Source of the DNA: Psococerastis gibbosa
Lineage: Eukaryota; Arthropoda; Insecta; Psocodea; Psocidae
Assembly (NCBI GenBank): GCA_963971405.1
Contig: OZ020485.1
Coordinates: 1,922,001 to 1,986,000 of the forward strand
Length of the DNA: 64,000 bases
Direction: 5' to 3'
Part shown: positions 43,385 to 55,329 of the stretch, one piece after another
Layout: the number at the start of each line of letters is the position of its first letter
Numbering within the stretch: position 1 is the stretch's first letter
Notes under the pieces: generated by a model
The model's input: only the letters and a program-made list of their open reading frames with translations
Databases searched by the model: none
What the model was told of the DNA's origin: nothing
Position numbers and translations under genes: made by a program

Positions 43385-44176
43385 ATTACTGTGACAAGTG
43401 GTTTATTCTGCAGTTATTACAACGTCATCCGCGAAAAGAAGGCTCGCTGGGGCTTCGCCTTGGATATGTTTTGTCACCATGTCCATTATAATAACAAAGA
43501 GGAACGGACTGAGCGCTGATCCCTGGTGCAGCCCGAATTTGACACTGAATGGCTCACTAAGGCCAGCTGCGCTTCTTACTCTTGTGGAGCATTCCGCGTA
43601 CATATCTTGGATGGCATGGACATTTTCGGCAACGACTCTTCTTTTCTTAAGACATTCCCATATTAGGCTTCTTGGGATTCTGTCATAGGCCTTCTCGACG
43701 AAAACGTAGTGTAGTGGCTTCTGAAACTCTCGGTGTTTTTCTAGCAATGTGCGCAAGATGTATATGCCGTCTGTCGTCCCCTGTCTTTTCATGAAACCAT
43801 GTTGGTTTTCGGTTATCTCGTCTTCTAATTTGCATCTGAGACGGATTTCCAGGAGGCGCTCATACCACTTCATGCAGTGGCTCATCAGCTTTGTAGGCCT
43901 ATAGTTGTTGCAGCTTTGTACGTCGCCTTTTCTTTTGTATATTGGTACAGTGATGCTTTCTCTCCAAGCATCGGGCATGCGGCCCTTTTGTTTGATTTTG
44001 TTGACAAGTTTTGTCATGAAGGTCACACCACAGTCCCCTAGCGCCTTAAAGACTTCGATTGGTACCCCGTCTGGTCCTGCTGCCTTCTGACTTCATCTTC
44101 TGTAGCGCTTTACTCACTTCGACCTCCGTGTATTCGTTGGCGGGTCCCGCACATTCTTCTACATTTTCGTCTTTCC
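43385..44176 (-). pseudogene. LINE RT domain, downstream half of a split copy
   Basis: The main frame (44026-43403) encodes KQKGRMPDAWRESITVPIYK, SCNNYRPTKLMSH, YERLLEIRLR, QHGFMKRQGTTDGIYILRTL, FVEKAYDRIP, KFGLHQGSALSPFLFVIIMD and LLFADDVVITAE. The catalytic tetrapeptide is FADD. Upstream in another frame, EYTEVEVSKALQKMKS continues to 44176. The style LHQGSALSPFLF is usual in RTE-like LINEs. It continues at 50494, after the 6.3-kb insertion. It is 3'-truncated just after FADD. Confidence 0.9.
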
Positions 44177-44189
44177 TACACTGAGAGAA

Positions 44190-44535
44190 ATGCTACATAT
44201 AAGATATCGGAATTGATCCGATAAATACGTGACAACGTAGTTGGTACTATAAGTTAACGGATCGGTACTCCGAAAAATCCTCTCCGTTAACTCATCGTCT
44301 TCCATAACTCTGATACTTATATGCTCCGATAATTCACTACGATAACTTACATGAGTTAAAACTCCTTTAAGTTATCGGACCCTAAATCTCCAAGGGCAGT
44401 AGCTCCGATAACATATCGTTTTCTAGTTAACGTTGGCCTAGATTTTGCTCCGATAACCTATCGTTCTCTAGTTATCGTAGACCTATACATTCTCCGATAA
44501 TCCATCGTTAAGCTCAGCTTCTACCTACGATACCC
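44190..44535. repeat. left subterminal array of CGATAA motifs
   Basis: About ten copies of CGATAA or TTATCG, often paired as TCCGATAAC...TATCG, for example near 44327, 44412, 44454 and 44495. They are spaced irregularly at 20-60 bp. A similar short cluster is at 45318-45495, so an insertion around 44540-45310 may have split this array. Confidence 0.8.
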
Positions 44536-45317
44536 TATCGTCGCTGCATCCCCCGGGGGGGGGGGGGGGGCAGCGGCAGCGCTGGCAGTATATATATAGG
44601 GAGGATCTGGTACATATATATATGCACTCTGTATTAATACACGCATATATATACCAGGGCCCCATAAATGTATATATCCAAATGCCGCCCTTCATCGCCG
44701 TCTCCCCTCTTGCCCCCCGATAGATGCAGCACGTTGCAACACTGTGCGCTATCACTATGCACGTCATTTCACCCTGCAGCCACCTGAAAGGAATACTTCA
44801 ACAATATAATGCAATTAATAACTGTATATAAGATTAAAATGATGTAGCCTATAAACAGTATATTGGCCAATTGGGAACATAATAGCCTAGATACAATCAA
44901 TTTTGAACAACCAAGTTAAGACTATTGTCTAGTCCAGCTTTTTGGCTTAAGCTAACAAAGAATTTCACGGGAAATATTCACTACAGGCTATAGCTATAAA
45001 AGCATTTTTGACACTAGATGAAATATTTCTCTTTATTTTGATGCGGATGCATTATAATTATGTGACCAATCAATCGTATATCAAAATGCAGAGAAATAAT
45101 TCTTCTACTGCCTCAAATATCAGACTTGAGACACTAGGCATATGAAATAATGATGCGCTTCCAAACAGCCCCAACTATTACGTGAGGGAGGAATGAAGGA
45201 CTGAAGGTAGTCAGGTACTGAGGTACGTCCGTTAGGCGTTAATGCAAGATGCGCGGGCCGGTGACGTAGGGGGAAATTCCGAACTGCGCATGTGCAGACC
45301 TTCAACAAAGATAACTT
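44536..45317. other. segment within the 6.3-kb element, no gene
   Basis: A G run at about 44553, then TATATATA-containing tracts, then unremarkable sequence. No coding frame is supported. It interrupts the CGATAA array and may be a separate insertion. Confidence 0.4.
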
Positions 45318-45495
45318 GCTCCGATAATATAAATGGGGGTTGACCACTCCGATAACATTTTTTTAGTCTCCGATATCTTACGATAACTTCTCGGATGTTA
45401 ATTGTGATGGACAGGCGTAAAGCAACCACGATAATTTTTCGATTTTTAGACTAGAGTACGAGGACTACAGTTCGAGGACCTTTTGGTACGATAAC
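45318..45495. repeat. inner cluster of CGATAA motifs
   Basis: TCCGATAATAT, TCCGATAACATT, CGATATCTTACGATAACTTC, ACGATAATTTTTCG and ACGATAACTTAACG lie within 180 bp. It is a continuation of the left array of the 6.3-kb element. Confidence 0.75.
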
Positions 45496-46136
45496 TTAAC
45501 GTCGCATCTGTTAGAATAATCTGGTTAACTTGCTTATTGCACGAAAAGTTAGAGTCCTTTTTTGATCTATTTTATTTATTTTCAACTAAAATTGATGATT
45601 TCGAGTTGCTAAATTGGTGGATTGGCACTCAGCATAGGGGTATGGTGAAACTATTGAATTTCCCTCTCCCCTAACGTCAGTATTTCATGTGTTCAATAAC
45701 CAAATTTTATTTTGGGCTTCATTTTTAGAATACGCACATAGGTTTTTAGTAATAAATGTGCCCTTATTTTCTTCGTTACTCTATAATATTTCAAGGCTTC
45801 AAAAGCCAAAAAATTCAATGAAACTCCATATTTGAAATACTCATATAGGTATTTAGTTGTAAAAGTATACTTATTTTTTTTGTAACTATAATATTTACGA
45901 CGCTGTTCAATTTTTTAACACTCCGAGCAACATGCAATCCGCGTGAGCCCAGCATCAGCACTGGGCACTGGGTATCCAGCGGCTCCGACCATCGCATCGA
46001 CCCGATGGGTCACCCCCTGCCATCATAAGCCGCATAGCCCGCATCCGCAGCATCACGCATTGCGTATACATTTTTATTATATGCATCCTATAGATCAGGT
46101 CATAGTCCATATATACACAATATAACATATTTTATT

Positions 46137-46261
46137 ATTGCGTTCCAATTTATACGTAGTATAAGGAAAGCTTTGTGACGGTCAAAATTTTCGATTCCGA
46201 GATTTTAACGGATATACACGTTTTAAGGTCCCAGGAACCCAAAAAAGTGGTTTTTACGAAA

Positions 46262-46296
<35 letters not shown>

Positions 46297-46917
46297 TCGT
46301 CGATTTCCGGGCAAACTACTCAGTCGATTTTGATGAAATTCGGCACGTAGGTTCACAAAAATCATAACTCGGGACAATTTTTTTTTATTTTGGGCTAACT
46401 CAATTTGGGGGGTTTTTATTTTCAAAAAACTTCGAAAAAACGTCTAAAAAAATAATTTCCCAAAAATGGCTCCAACGATTTCTTTCAAATTCACATATAT
46501 TGTAGTCGTTACTAATGTTAACAAAATGCGGGGGGTTGCTTGCCCCTTGATAGTTTCCTTCTGGGGGTAAAAAAATAAAAATAACTAAATTTTAATTAAA
46601 AATGACTATAAAATAATTTTTCTGCGAAACCTTCCTATCGATGATTTCTACCTTCAGGTATGTTTTAGGTGTTAAATTGAGTAACGAAACCGGACAGGTT
46701 GCTTTCCCAAAAAAGTATTTGGTTTTGTAAAAAAAAATGTTTTTTGGAAAAAATACCTCACCACCAGTGACGTCAGGTGGACAACCCCCCCCCCCCCTCC
46801 CCCGAGATATCGGAAATCTAACCATAGGAAAATTATTTACCATGAAATTACTCATTTTCTCTATCTACTAATTTTGATAAATTGGAAAGCATGTTCTAAT
46901 AAACTCGGACCGGTTCT
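46137..46917 (+). mobile_element. Helentron-like element, full length
   Basis: ATTGCGTTCCAATTTATACG start, 5' hairpin, a (GTCT)n microsatellite of about eight units at 46263-46296, all interior blocks of the 32165 copy, a C run at 46786-46797, ATAAATTGGAAAGCATG and a GGACCGGTTCT end. It lies inside the 6.3-kb element and directly abuts the LINE that follows. Confidence 0.88.
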
Positions 46918-48750
46918 CTTAAATGAAATTTATCCTCCATCCAGCATGACTACCAGACAAAACATGATATATGGTGAATCGATCTCGTCACCTCAATTAA
47001 TTGCTGATGAATTTAGCTGCTATTTCAGAAACACCATTGAGGATCTCATTAGTCGCATTCCCCATGCGAGTGTTAACAACGTGGGATGGCCAGTAAGTGA
47101 CACGTTCTTCCTTGCCCCGGTAGATGCCGGGGAAGTTCGCGCTGCGATTAAATCCCTGAGGCGCACGTCGTCTGCCGGGGTTGACAAAATACCCTCTAAG
47201 CTACTTAAAGATTCCTGCCCTCACCTCATTGGACCTTTAGTTCTTCTGATAAACAGGAGCTTTGACGATGGGGTCTTTCCAAATTGTTTTAAAAAGGCCA
47301 TAGTTAAACCTGTGTTTAAGAAAGGGGCCCGTGATCAGGTACAAAGTTATCGTCCCATTAGTCTCTTACCATCTGTATCTAAAATTATAGTAAAAATAGT
47401 AAATAAGAGACTTATTGATTTTCTAAAAAAACATAAGGTACTCTCTCCAGTCCAGTTTGGGTTCCTACCTGGCAAATCTACTGGCGACGCCTGCCTCAAG
47501 CTTTATAACACTATCCTTGATGGCATTGACTGTAGAAAAGCTCCCCTTAGCCTGCTCTTAGACCTATCTAAGGCATTTGATACGCTCGACCATGGCATAC
47601 TTCTGGAAAAACTGCAAAGGGCAGGCATCAGAGGTGTAGCCCTTAAATGGTTCAGCAGCTATCTTAAGGACAGACAGCAAAAAGTAGTAATTGGATCTGG
47701 CGGCTCCCAGGCGTCATCAGACTGGTGCCCTCTCAGTACAGGTGTCCCTCAGGGCAGTATCCTGGGTCCCTCCCTGTTCCTTATCTATATAAACGAGTTC
47801 GCCTCCTTTATGTCAACTACCTCCCTGGAACCCCATGTGGGACTCTACGCGGACGACGCTGTGCTTACCCTACTATCGCCCAATACCCAGTTAGCTTTGT
47901 CCGGAGCTGGTGAGACTCTTGAGCAAGCTCACCGGTGGCTCGCAGCGAATAAGTTGGTCCTCAACGCGGTTAAAACCGAACTCATTATCCCAAGTTGCAC
48001 CAAGCACGGCCACCCAACTCCTAGAGTACTTACTACAAATGGTCTCGACATTACCGAAGCGGCTGACGTCCGGTTCCTAGGCATCACCTTCGATTCCAAC
48101 CTTAATTGGCGACGACATATTGACATATTATGTGGGAAACTCTCATCAACGGTGTTCCTTATGAGAAACCTATCCTTTTTCGCTGGCAATGACATTCTAA
48201 AGGTAATATACTATAGTCTCATGCAATCTCACCTGTCGTATGGCGTAGCCCTATGGGGAAATTCCTCAGACTGCACTAGGGCTTTCCGCCTGCAAAAAAA
48301 GGCTGTGCGACTTCTGGCAGGAATATTGGACCAGCGTGTGTCATGCCGATCACTATTCCCTCGTTTGGGTATCCTCACTCTCCCTGCTCTATTTATATTA
48401 GAACTGATAATTTATATCAGGAGGGAGGGACTGGGGCTTAAAAATTATGAAATTCACCACCATCACACACGGAGAAGGGGTGACATTCACCTGGGAGCAG
48501 TCAGACTCTCTAAGGTACTAAAGGGACCCTTCCAACTCGGTTCCAGACTGTTTAATAAGCTCCCACAGGGTCTAAAAAGAGAAGATATTAGCCTAAACGC
48601 TTTCAAGAGCAAGGTGAAGGGACTCCTGGTGAGTTGTTGCCCTTACTCCGTCAATGAATTCCTAGCGACCAACCTCCCTCCCTGCTGACATTCTCTTCAT
48701 ACTTATAAGTGCCTATTGTCTGTTGTCAAACACCTATGAATAACAGTTGC
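46918..48750 (+). mobile_element. 5'-truncated Jockey/CR1-like LINE with open RT frame
   Basis: An uninterrupted frame runs to the stop at 48686-48688. It encodes RT: SSAGVDKIPSKLLKD, GFLPGKSTGDACLKLY, LLDLSKAFDTLDH (about residue 226 counted from 46874), TGVPQGSILGPSLFLIYINE and YADD at about 325-328. The thumb follows (VRFLGITFDSNLNWRRHID, HLSYGVALWGNSSD) and a C terminus typical of Jockey/CR1 elements (LFNKLPQGLKRED). The endonuclease is missing. The first 15 or so codons of the open frame (MINWKACSNKLGPVLL) come from the Helentron 3' end, so the ATG at 46874 is not the LINE's own. The intact frame points to a recent insertion. Confidence 0.92.
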
Positions 48751-49597
48751 ATATGCGATGCCATGTATATCAAATAATTTATTTAAATATAATGTTAAAT
48801 AAAATTTTAACATTAATCAATTATTATTTTGAAATCAGTAAATTTATTAATTTGAATATAGGAACTCGACAAAATATTTTCGCCTGTTTTATAAAAACTA
48901 GTCTTTTTGGCAAAATATTAAGTCCAATCTTATCACTGATAATTTAAAGAGCCAATAGGAAAAGTTTTAGTTAAACCTATTAAACATTAGAAGGTCAAAC
49001 TAAAACTATTGATATGGACTTCTCTGTCAAACTAAAACTATTGATATGGACTTTTCTCTCATTGTTTTTTTTTTTTTCAAATTATTGACTCATAAATAGT
49101 CAAAATGTTTATAGTCTAGACTTGATGTTTTGATATTATGTAGCCTACATGGTAGACCTAATTGTATTTTTGACGGTGCCGAGCACATACTGTACCTTTA
49201 TATTGTACTGTATGTGGTAATAATGGCCTATTATATTTCATTTCATTTCAAACACTTTATCAGGGAAAACCCATTCTAATCGAAAACATTCAAATCAATT
49301 TATTAGTTATATGCAACCGTTTGACACGGGTAATCAATTAACCTAAAAAAATCCAGCAAATTTGAGTAAGTATACTTGTACAAAATGAAGCCTCTTTCCC
49401 CATTTCATTTACTTTTAAATACAATTTCATGAAAACTTTTAACGAATAGCAAAAATGAGGTTGGAATTTCTTTGACGCTAACAGATGCATCCGTCTATAC
49501 CGCACATATACAAATATGTATTTGCAATTTATTTTCCGAAGTCATAATAATATAATTATAACCCCCCCCCCCAGGGGTTAATTTTTCCTTACAATAG
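48751..49597. other. no gene seen (inside the 6.3-kb element)
   Basis: AT-rich. A 20-bp phrase (CAAACTAAAACTATTGATAT) is repeated in tandem near 48993 and 49027. No coding signal. Confidence 0.45.
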
Positions 49598-49977
49598 GCG
49601 CCCATTCCATTGACCGGTTAGGCTATTTCCAACAACGGTGACGTGGTAGCAGACATTCAAGACTTAGGTAGCGCTTCCACCGACCTCGCATTGCAGAATG
49701 CAAATGACATTGACGGAAATTAGAATTTTTCTTTTTATAGAAATCTATTAAAATGTTTGTACTTAACATATCCCATGACGCCATTTTTTAATATTAGTTT
49801 ATTTGTTTGATTTTACTGTATAATCATTGATCAATTTTAACTATGGCATAGAGGAAAATAAACATTTCCGTCAATTCTGCAATGCGAGGTCGGTGGAGTC
49901 GTCACCTAAGTCTTGAATGTCTGCTACCACGTCACCGTTGTTGGAAATAGCCCTAGCCGGTCAATGGAATGGGCACC
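49598..49977. mobile_element. PIF/Harbinger-like MITE, 380 bp
   Basis: TIRs are over 100 bp long and start GGCGCCCATTCCATTGACCG. The inverted halves share GTGACGTGGTAGCAGACATT, ACCTCGCATTGCAGAAT and ATTGACGGAAAT. It is about 92% identical by eye to the copy at 57399. Flanking ATA on both sides could be a 3-bp duplication. No coding capacity. Confidence 0.88.
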
Positions 49978-50109
49978 ATAGCAAAGCAAAGTAGTTTTTT
50001 ATGTAATATATAATTTTTTTACTTTCGTTCCATATTATATTTACGAATATAGATGTCGTATTAAAACAATATGATTTTAAATTTTAGCGCGAAAAACACG
50101 CGCTACGTA

Positions 50110-50480
50110 TATTTTTTCGGACCATATCCTGTGAATCCGATAAGTTTTCGTCTCAGCTAGGTCATCATATATCTTATCGTACATTTTTTAGACATTTGAT
50201 TATCGATGTGCCAGAGCTCCTTTAAAGTATCGTCGACCAAGCAACGATATCTTATAGAGACATTACAAGTTCGATAAGACATCGGAGGTCACTCTGTTAA
50301 CTTATGGGGGAAGAATTTTCTTTCCGATAACTTATCGTGTAATTTTTATCGGAGTAACAGCTCAACGAAAACGCAACGGAGATTTTGGGTTATCGGAGAA
50401 GTGGCCCGATATCTTATGTGTAGTAATCTACGATAAGTTTTCGAAAAATGGGTGTCCGATACTTGAAAACAGCCCAATAT
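50110..50480. repeat. right subterminal array of CGATAA motifs
   Basis: Motifs such as ATCCGATAAG, TCTTATCGTAC, GATTATCGATG, TTCGATAAGACATCGG, TCCGATAACTTATCG, GGTTATCGGAG and TACGATAAG number about a dozen in 370 bp. They mirror the left array of the 6.3-kb element. Confidence 0.8.
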
Positions 50481-50493
50481 TTCTCTCAGTGTA

Positions 50494-50925
50494 GTATCTC
50501 CGTCATTCATGATCTGTTCGAAATATTTCTTCCAGCGCACAGTAATATCTTTAGCTTGTTCGTCTCTGACGCAGGCAATTGCACCTGTATGTCTTGCTGC
50601 TGCTTTGCCTTGGTCTTTGCGATTTTGAATATTTTAATTTCCCCTTCTTTTGTATTGAACTCTTTGTACCAGCTGTCTGCCGCCTCGTCTCTTGCTTACC
50701 TCACAGCTCTCCTCATCGCTCTCTTGGTCTCTTTGTATTCCGAGTGGTCACTTGGGTCTCTGGTGGTCTGCCACTTTCTAAATGCTATCTTCTTTTTCTT
50801 TAGTGCTATTTGGGCACTTTCGTTCCACCATCAGGCCTCTTTGTCGATCTTCTTACCACCCTTGGTCTTGCCTAGGACATCTTCGCCAGTACTTATTACC
50901 CAACTTTGGAAGTATATATAGATAA
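50494..50925 (-). pseudogene. LINE linker and start of RT, upstream half of a split copy
   Basis: Minus-strand translation gives FQSWVISTGEDVLGKTKGGK, then NESAQIALKKKKIAFRKWQT, DHSEYKETKRAMRRAV and RWKKYFEQIMNDGDT. This is the endonuclease-to-RT linker typical of RTE-like LINEs. The frame meets the 6.3-kb element and resumes at 44176. One internal stop is apparent (KEA-stop-WWN). The 5' end is truncated near 50925. Confidence 0.88.
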
Positions 50926-53899
50926 TAATATAAGTGCATTATCCATGCGCTATGGGTGGTAAAGAGGGTGAAATGGTACCCTTCCCATACTATTGTATTT
51001 TGGAGCAAGTTTGTTGGGCCCCCTGCCTGCGAAATGGTAACGGGTTCATTCTAGGCCATTCGATCACTGGTTTTTCCCATCATATATTTCTCGTACCGAG
51101 CTCCTATATATATGAAAATCGATTCTTAAGGAGTAAACTCCAATAAACTCCAAAAACTTTGAATATATTTAGTCACAACTGTCACGGAAGACCTGGAGAA
51201 TTGACCAAAATACCGAAAATGTGACCCCCTAATTATTGGTGTTGGTGACGGTCACATATTACAATATTATACCTACATATATCCTATATGCCGTAAAACA
51301 TTTCTCAACGATGAAAATACACATTTTGACTGCGTGCTTACAGTATAACAGAATAGTGGGATCCGGCTTGCGATTCGATACAAAATGCAAATCGGATCAA
51401 ATAATGAATCGAATCCACTCGGTATCGGAATCGATACCCAATGAGGCACTGGCCCATAAACTTTTTTTATGGAATAATACAACAGAACCGGTACGAGTGA
51501 ACTGCTTTCCTATTTATCAATTAGTGCAGCTACAGAATAGACTGTATGAGTAGTTCTATGGCAAAGAACCGGTACGCGAGTGAACCCGAACATGGGATGT
51601 TGCGGTCAGCAACATGCCCAATTATGGTGATAGAAATTTGCATTAATTTGAAAATCTTCAAAATTTTCAAAAAAGTTGCAGCCCGTTGGTTTTGCCCAGA
51701 CTGGGCCTTTCATTATACTCGTTTTGAAGGTAATTTCATTTGTCAACCTTTTTATATTCCATATTTTTGGCTGTAAATATAATAATTACTGCGCGAAAAA
51801 TTAAAAACTCAATGCTACCCCGTTATGAGGCAATTACCACCGTAAAACGTTTAGCATGCATAACGTGGGATTTTAGGGTAGTTTTGAATGGTTATTCAGA
51901 ACTGAGGAGTCAAAATACAAAAGTTGAGCTTGTACTTAATTTTTCTGAACCCACCCGATATAAGGAATTCTAAACTTACTGGGTTATAATACTAAGGTAT
52001 AAATTTTAGATTGGATCTGTGATCACTTGCTGATAGGATTTTGAAGAAGAGGTATGACACATTGACTTACTTAGGTTTCGCTACGATCAATCAGATCAAG
52101 AAGAATAACCTTGTTCAGCAGTGAGTGCCTCCCACGTCCTGTTCCACTATAGTCTAGGAACATAATATGTCGCTTACAATCAATGTTATAATATGATTTT
52201 TGGTGGATAGATTAAGCCAATGACAATGACATGTGCACATGTCCCTAAATGGCTAAATGTGAGTAGCGTTACGGGCTTTTGTGTCAAACGTCCAATCAAA
52301 ACATTATTTTCTAACATGATGAAACTATAAATTAAGGAAAGAGCTGGAATATCGCAGCTCCATGAGAGCCTATTTTGGTTGAAAACTCGAAAAAACATAC
52401 GCCATAGAAAAATATTTTGTAATTTAAAACATTTACATAGAATCTAGACTGTATACATGTATTTGCCATGCTATACTGCTAAGTCAAACTCCACCCCTCA
52501 CTGTTTGTTGGTTGCCTCACAGTGACAAGAAAGAACAAACATAAATACAAATTATTTCAAAGTTTCACACTTTTGTTCACTAATTCAACAGAAATTATTC
52601 TAGAAAAGTTTGGAAACATTCTGTCAGCACAAAACTTAGCAGTCCATTAGTCGCCTACAAGTCTATAACTTTATATTATAGCAATAAAAATATTCCGTTT
52701 AATGCAATTAATTCTACTGTACAATACAGTAGCCAATTATGCATTAGAAAAACAAAATATCAAAAATACATCAACTAATTATTATTATTATTATTAATAA
52801 TATTAACAAGATATTGTGGAAAAACAATTGTGAAGAATCTTTTAAAATGAGGTACCTACCCTAAGCTAAAATTATATTCAATACCACCATGTTATGGTTA
52901 GTGAGCGTATACCTGTAGTCACTGAGAACGACGTATACCTGTATATCACTGTATATACTGTACAATTATAATAATAGTGTTTATTGCAGTTATTTAATTG
53001 AGAAGGCAGGGTAACCAGCAGTGTTTATGGAAAATGCAGTTGAATGGGAGTACCAAAGTGAGAGAAGGAATTGTGTTATGGCGAATTCAAAAGGAAACTT
53101 GTAAAACGCGAGTCCCATTCACGGAGAATTAAAGTGATGGAAACTTTTGAAGAATATATACAAAGGTGCTTACAATTGTTGCTCAAGTGTCAACTTGTCC
53201 GAAATCCGGCGAGAGGGGGGGGGGGAGCCTCCTCTCCTTCCTCTTCATTTCTTTCCTTTCTACTTTCAAAACTGGCGCTTTCTAAGATGCTGCATTACTC
53301 ACAATACTGATGCTGGGGATTGTGAAAACCAATTCAATAATACACAACAATTTGGGACACTTAGAAGTTTGTGAGCAATTAATCATAGGTATCACTTATC
53401 CGATGGTACATGCTGCAAAAGGTACTCTGAAAGTATTTTGAACATTTCGAACCAATGTGGGATTAACAATGTCGCGACAGTTAAATAGGAGTGAGTCTGA
53501 TAGCAGAAGCCCCATTGAAAAACTGTCTGCTATCCGCACCGTCTTATAACATCCAAAAATACAATAGGCTACTTGTGCGCTTCCAACACCAGATTCCTTC
53601 TAGCTAGCTATTTATTGTTTCGGCGGATGAAATTTCACCATTTCACCAAAGTTTTTGTGATAAATTGCCGAGCCCTTTACATTGAATGGAATTCAAGTTC
53701 AATTCTTATGAATTTAATAAAAGTTTTCATAACAATAATACGCACTTCTCAACGGGTCCAAAATCTCAATAATGCTGGTTTCAAGGCCATAACTTTTAAT
53801 TTCGGAATGGAATAAACCTTAATTATTATTGCCATAATATACTGTAAAAGGCCTTATAAAGGCACCATGAACACAGCTGTATTTCGTATTTTGTTGCAG
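50926..53899. other. no gene established; Helentron ends inside
   Basis: No supported gene. At 51485-51600 two minus-strand Helentron 3' termini of the second subtype lie close together (AACCGGTACGAGTGAACTGC and AACCGGTACGCGAGTGAACC). (TTA)n-like sequence is at about 52770-52800, and a G run at about 53216. This stretch is the likely upstream intron or 5' region of the exon at 53900. Confidence 0.45.
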
Positions 53900-53995
53900 G
53901 GAAGACAATGAGGGAGTGGGGCAGGCAGGCGCAATGCGTTCTCTTGACGTTTTTCCTGTTTCCTTCAGCACTGCTGGTCACATCTTTAGAAAAAG
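53900..53995 (+). CDS. host exon encoding a signal peptide (gene unknown)
   Basis: A 3' splice site TTTTGTTGCAG (ending 53899) is followed by GGAAGACAATGAGG. The ATG at 53908-53910 has A at -3 (ACAATGA). The next 29 codons begin MREWGRQAQC, continue with a hydrophobic core VLLTFFLFPSALLV and end TSLEK. A strong 5' splice site AAAAG/GTAAGC then follows at 53995/53996, leaving phase 1. A charged start, a 14-residue hydrophobic core and a small/polar exit are what a cleavable signal peptide looks like, so this is probably the first coding exon of a secreted or type I membrane protein. Later exons could not be assigned with confidence, and no family can be named from 29 residues. Confidence 0.6.
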
Positions 53996-55329
53996 GTAAG
54001 CACCACTATCACTCAAATAGGCCCAATTATTGTTCCCACTCAGTCATAAAAAAAACTTAAATGCCTTAAGTCTATATTTTAAACATTCTTCCCCCCCCCC
54101 CGTATACATTTTATCCTTATTTTTTTTCACTATTCCTCTCTTCATCTTTTTTTTCTTCTCCATTTCATTTTAATTCGTCTATAATACAATGTTTTAGTTT
54201 TTAAGGTTAGCATGAAAAAAAATACTTTATAGTCTTATAAGTCGTTTTTTTCATTTCATTTCATTTCATTTCATTCTTGGCAGCTACTTTTTAATATTGT
54301 TCCCATATGCCCAACTCGTGTCATCATTTCTAATATTTCAGTTACTGTTGGCCCATCGGCATATTACTATACGTTTTAATCGTGTTCCACCGCGAAAACG
54401 CAACTAAGATCTGCCTATTCCTCTTACAAGTTTAGCACGCTGCGCTGGTGGGATATTACCTAAACCGGCAATGACGGCCTGTGGCCTAAAATGAGCGGCT
54501 GTTTTATTGAGCAACATAAAATGTTTACTGGCCTGTGTAAGTTATTACAGAGTAGCCGAGACGTATTAATCAGGTTAGAAGCAGTAAAGGATTTTATGGC
54601 GCCGGCGCCCACATTGGGCCGGGTTACTTCTGTTGTCACAACAACCCCGTTTACTCTTTATCCTGCATTCCCGCCACATAAACTGTCACATCAGATTTTG
54701 CGTTAGAGAAAGAAAGTTATGAAAACATTAACGAGAGAGGGACCCGAACCCAAGTGCCCGTGTTGTGGGGAGCGGGGGTGGTGTGCCCCAAGCATATATA
54801 ATTATGTGTTTTCGATGCCACTGGCCTCAGAGTTATAAGAAAATCATATTATACTAAATTTTTCTAGTACGTGTAGTACGATATGTCTACCTCAACAACT
54901 ATACCTGAATCACTGTACAAGTTATGGTTGCCATATGAATGCAGACATCTTGGCTACCCCAAACAAAAGGTTTAAAATTATTAAGGAGCATGGTAAGATA
55001 AATGATAATGTATAGTATACTTAACGAGGCAACACGGTTGAAGGCTGCTACATTAACATTCTCACCGATAATACATATATTCTACAAAGCATCATTCTGG
55101 TCCTAACATAACTAGTGTTGGTGATGCCTATTTGCTCGTTGACAACACTTTGAGTGATGCAATAAAACAGGTAACACTCCTCAATCGGCCATTGCGAAAC
55201 AGGTTCTTTGTATGCCTAGCCAATCTATAGCCTTAAACCTACTAATCAAAGAGCAGTATTATGAATCTAAATTCAATGAAGCGCGCGTTGATGTGCTCCT
55301 GTGTACCTCCTCCAAGGGACCTCCCCATG
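53996..55329. other. no gene seen (probable intron)
   Basis: It follows the splice donor at 53996. Contains a C run (about 54091), (TTTCA)n at 54247-54275, and no supported coding sequence. Confidence 0.45.

Larger units (their letters stand above)
44179..50491. mobile_element. 6.3-kb TA-flanked element with CACTGAGAGAAAT ends
   Basis: Termini are 13-bp perfect inverted repeats, CACTGAGAGAAAT and its inverse ATTTCTCTCAGTG, with TA on each side (44177-44178 and 50492-50493). Next to each end lies an array of CGATAA/TTATCG motifs, and ACATAAGATATCGG-like phrases occur near both ends. The element interrupts a LINE RT frame. It has itself received a Helentron-like copy (46137-46917), a LINE (46918-48750) and a PIF-like MITE (49598-49977). 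No transposase motif was seen in the remaining 3 kb. The TA duplication suggests Tc1/mariner-like or related chemistry, but the family is not one I can name. Confidence 0.85.

Noticed and set aside
54725-54790. Possible minus-strand tRNA-like sequence (GGTTCGGGTCC)
   Set aside because: A B-box-like string is present but no A box or paired arms could be found.
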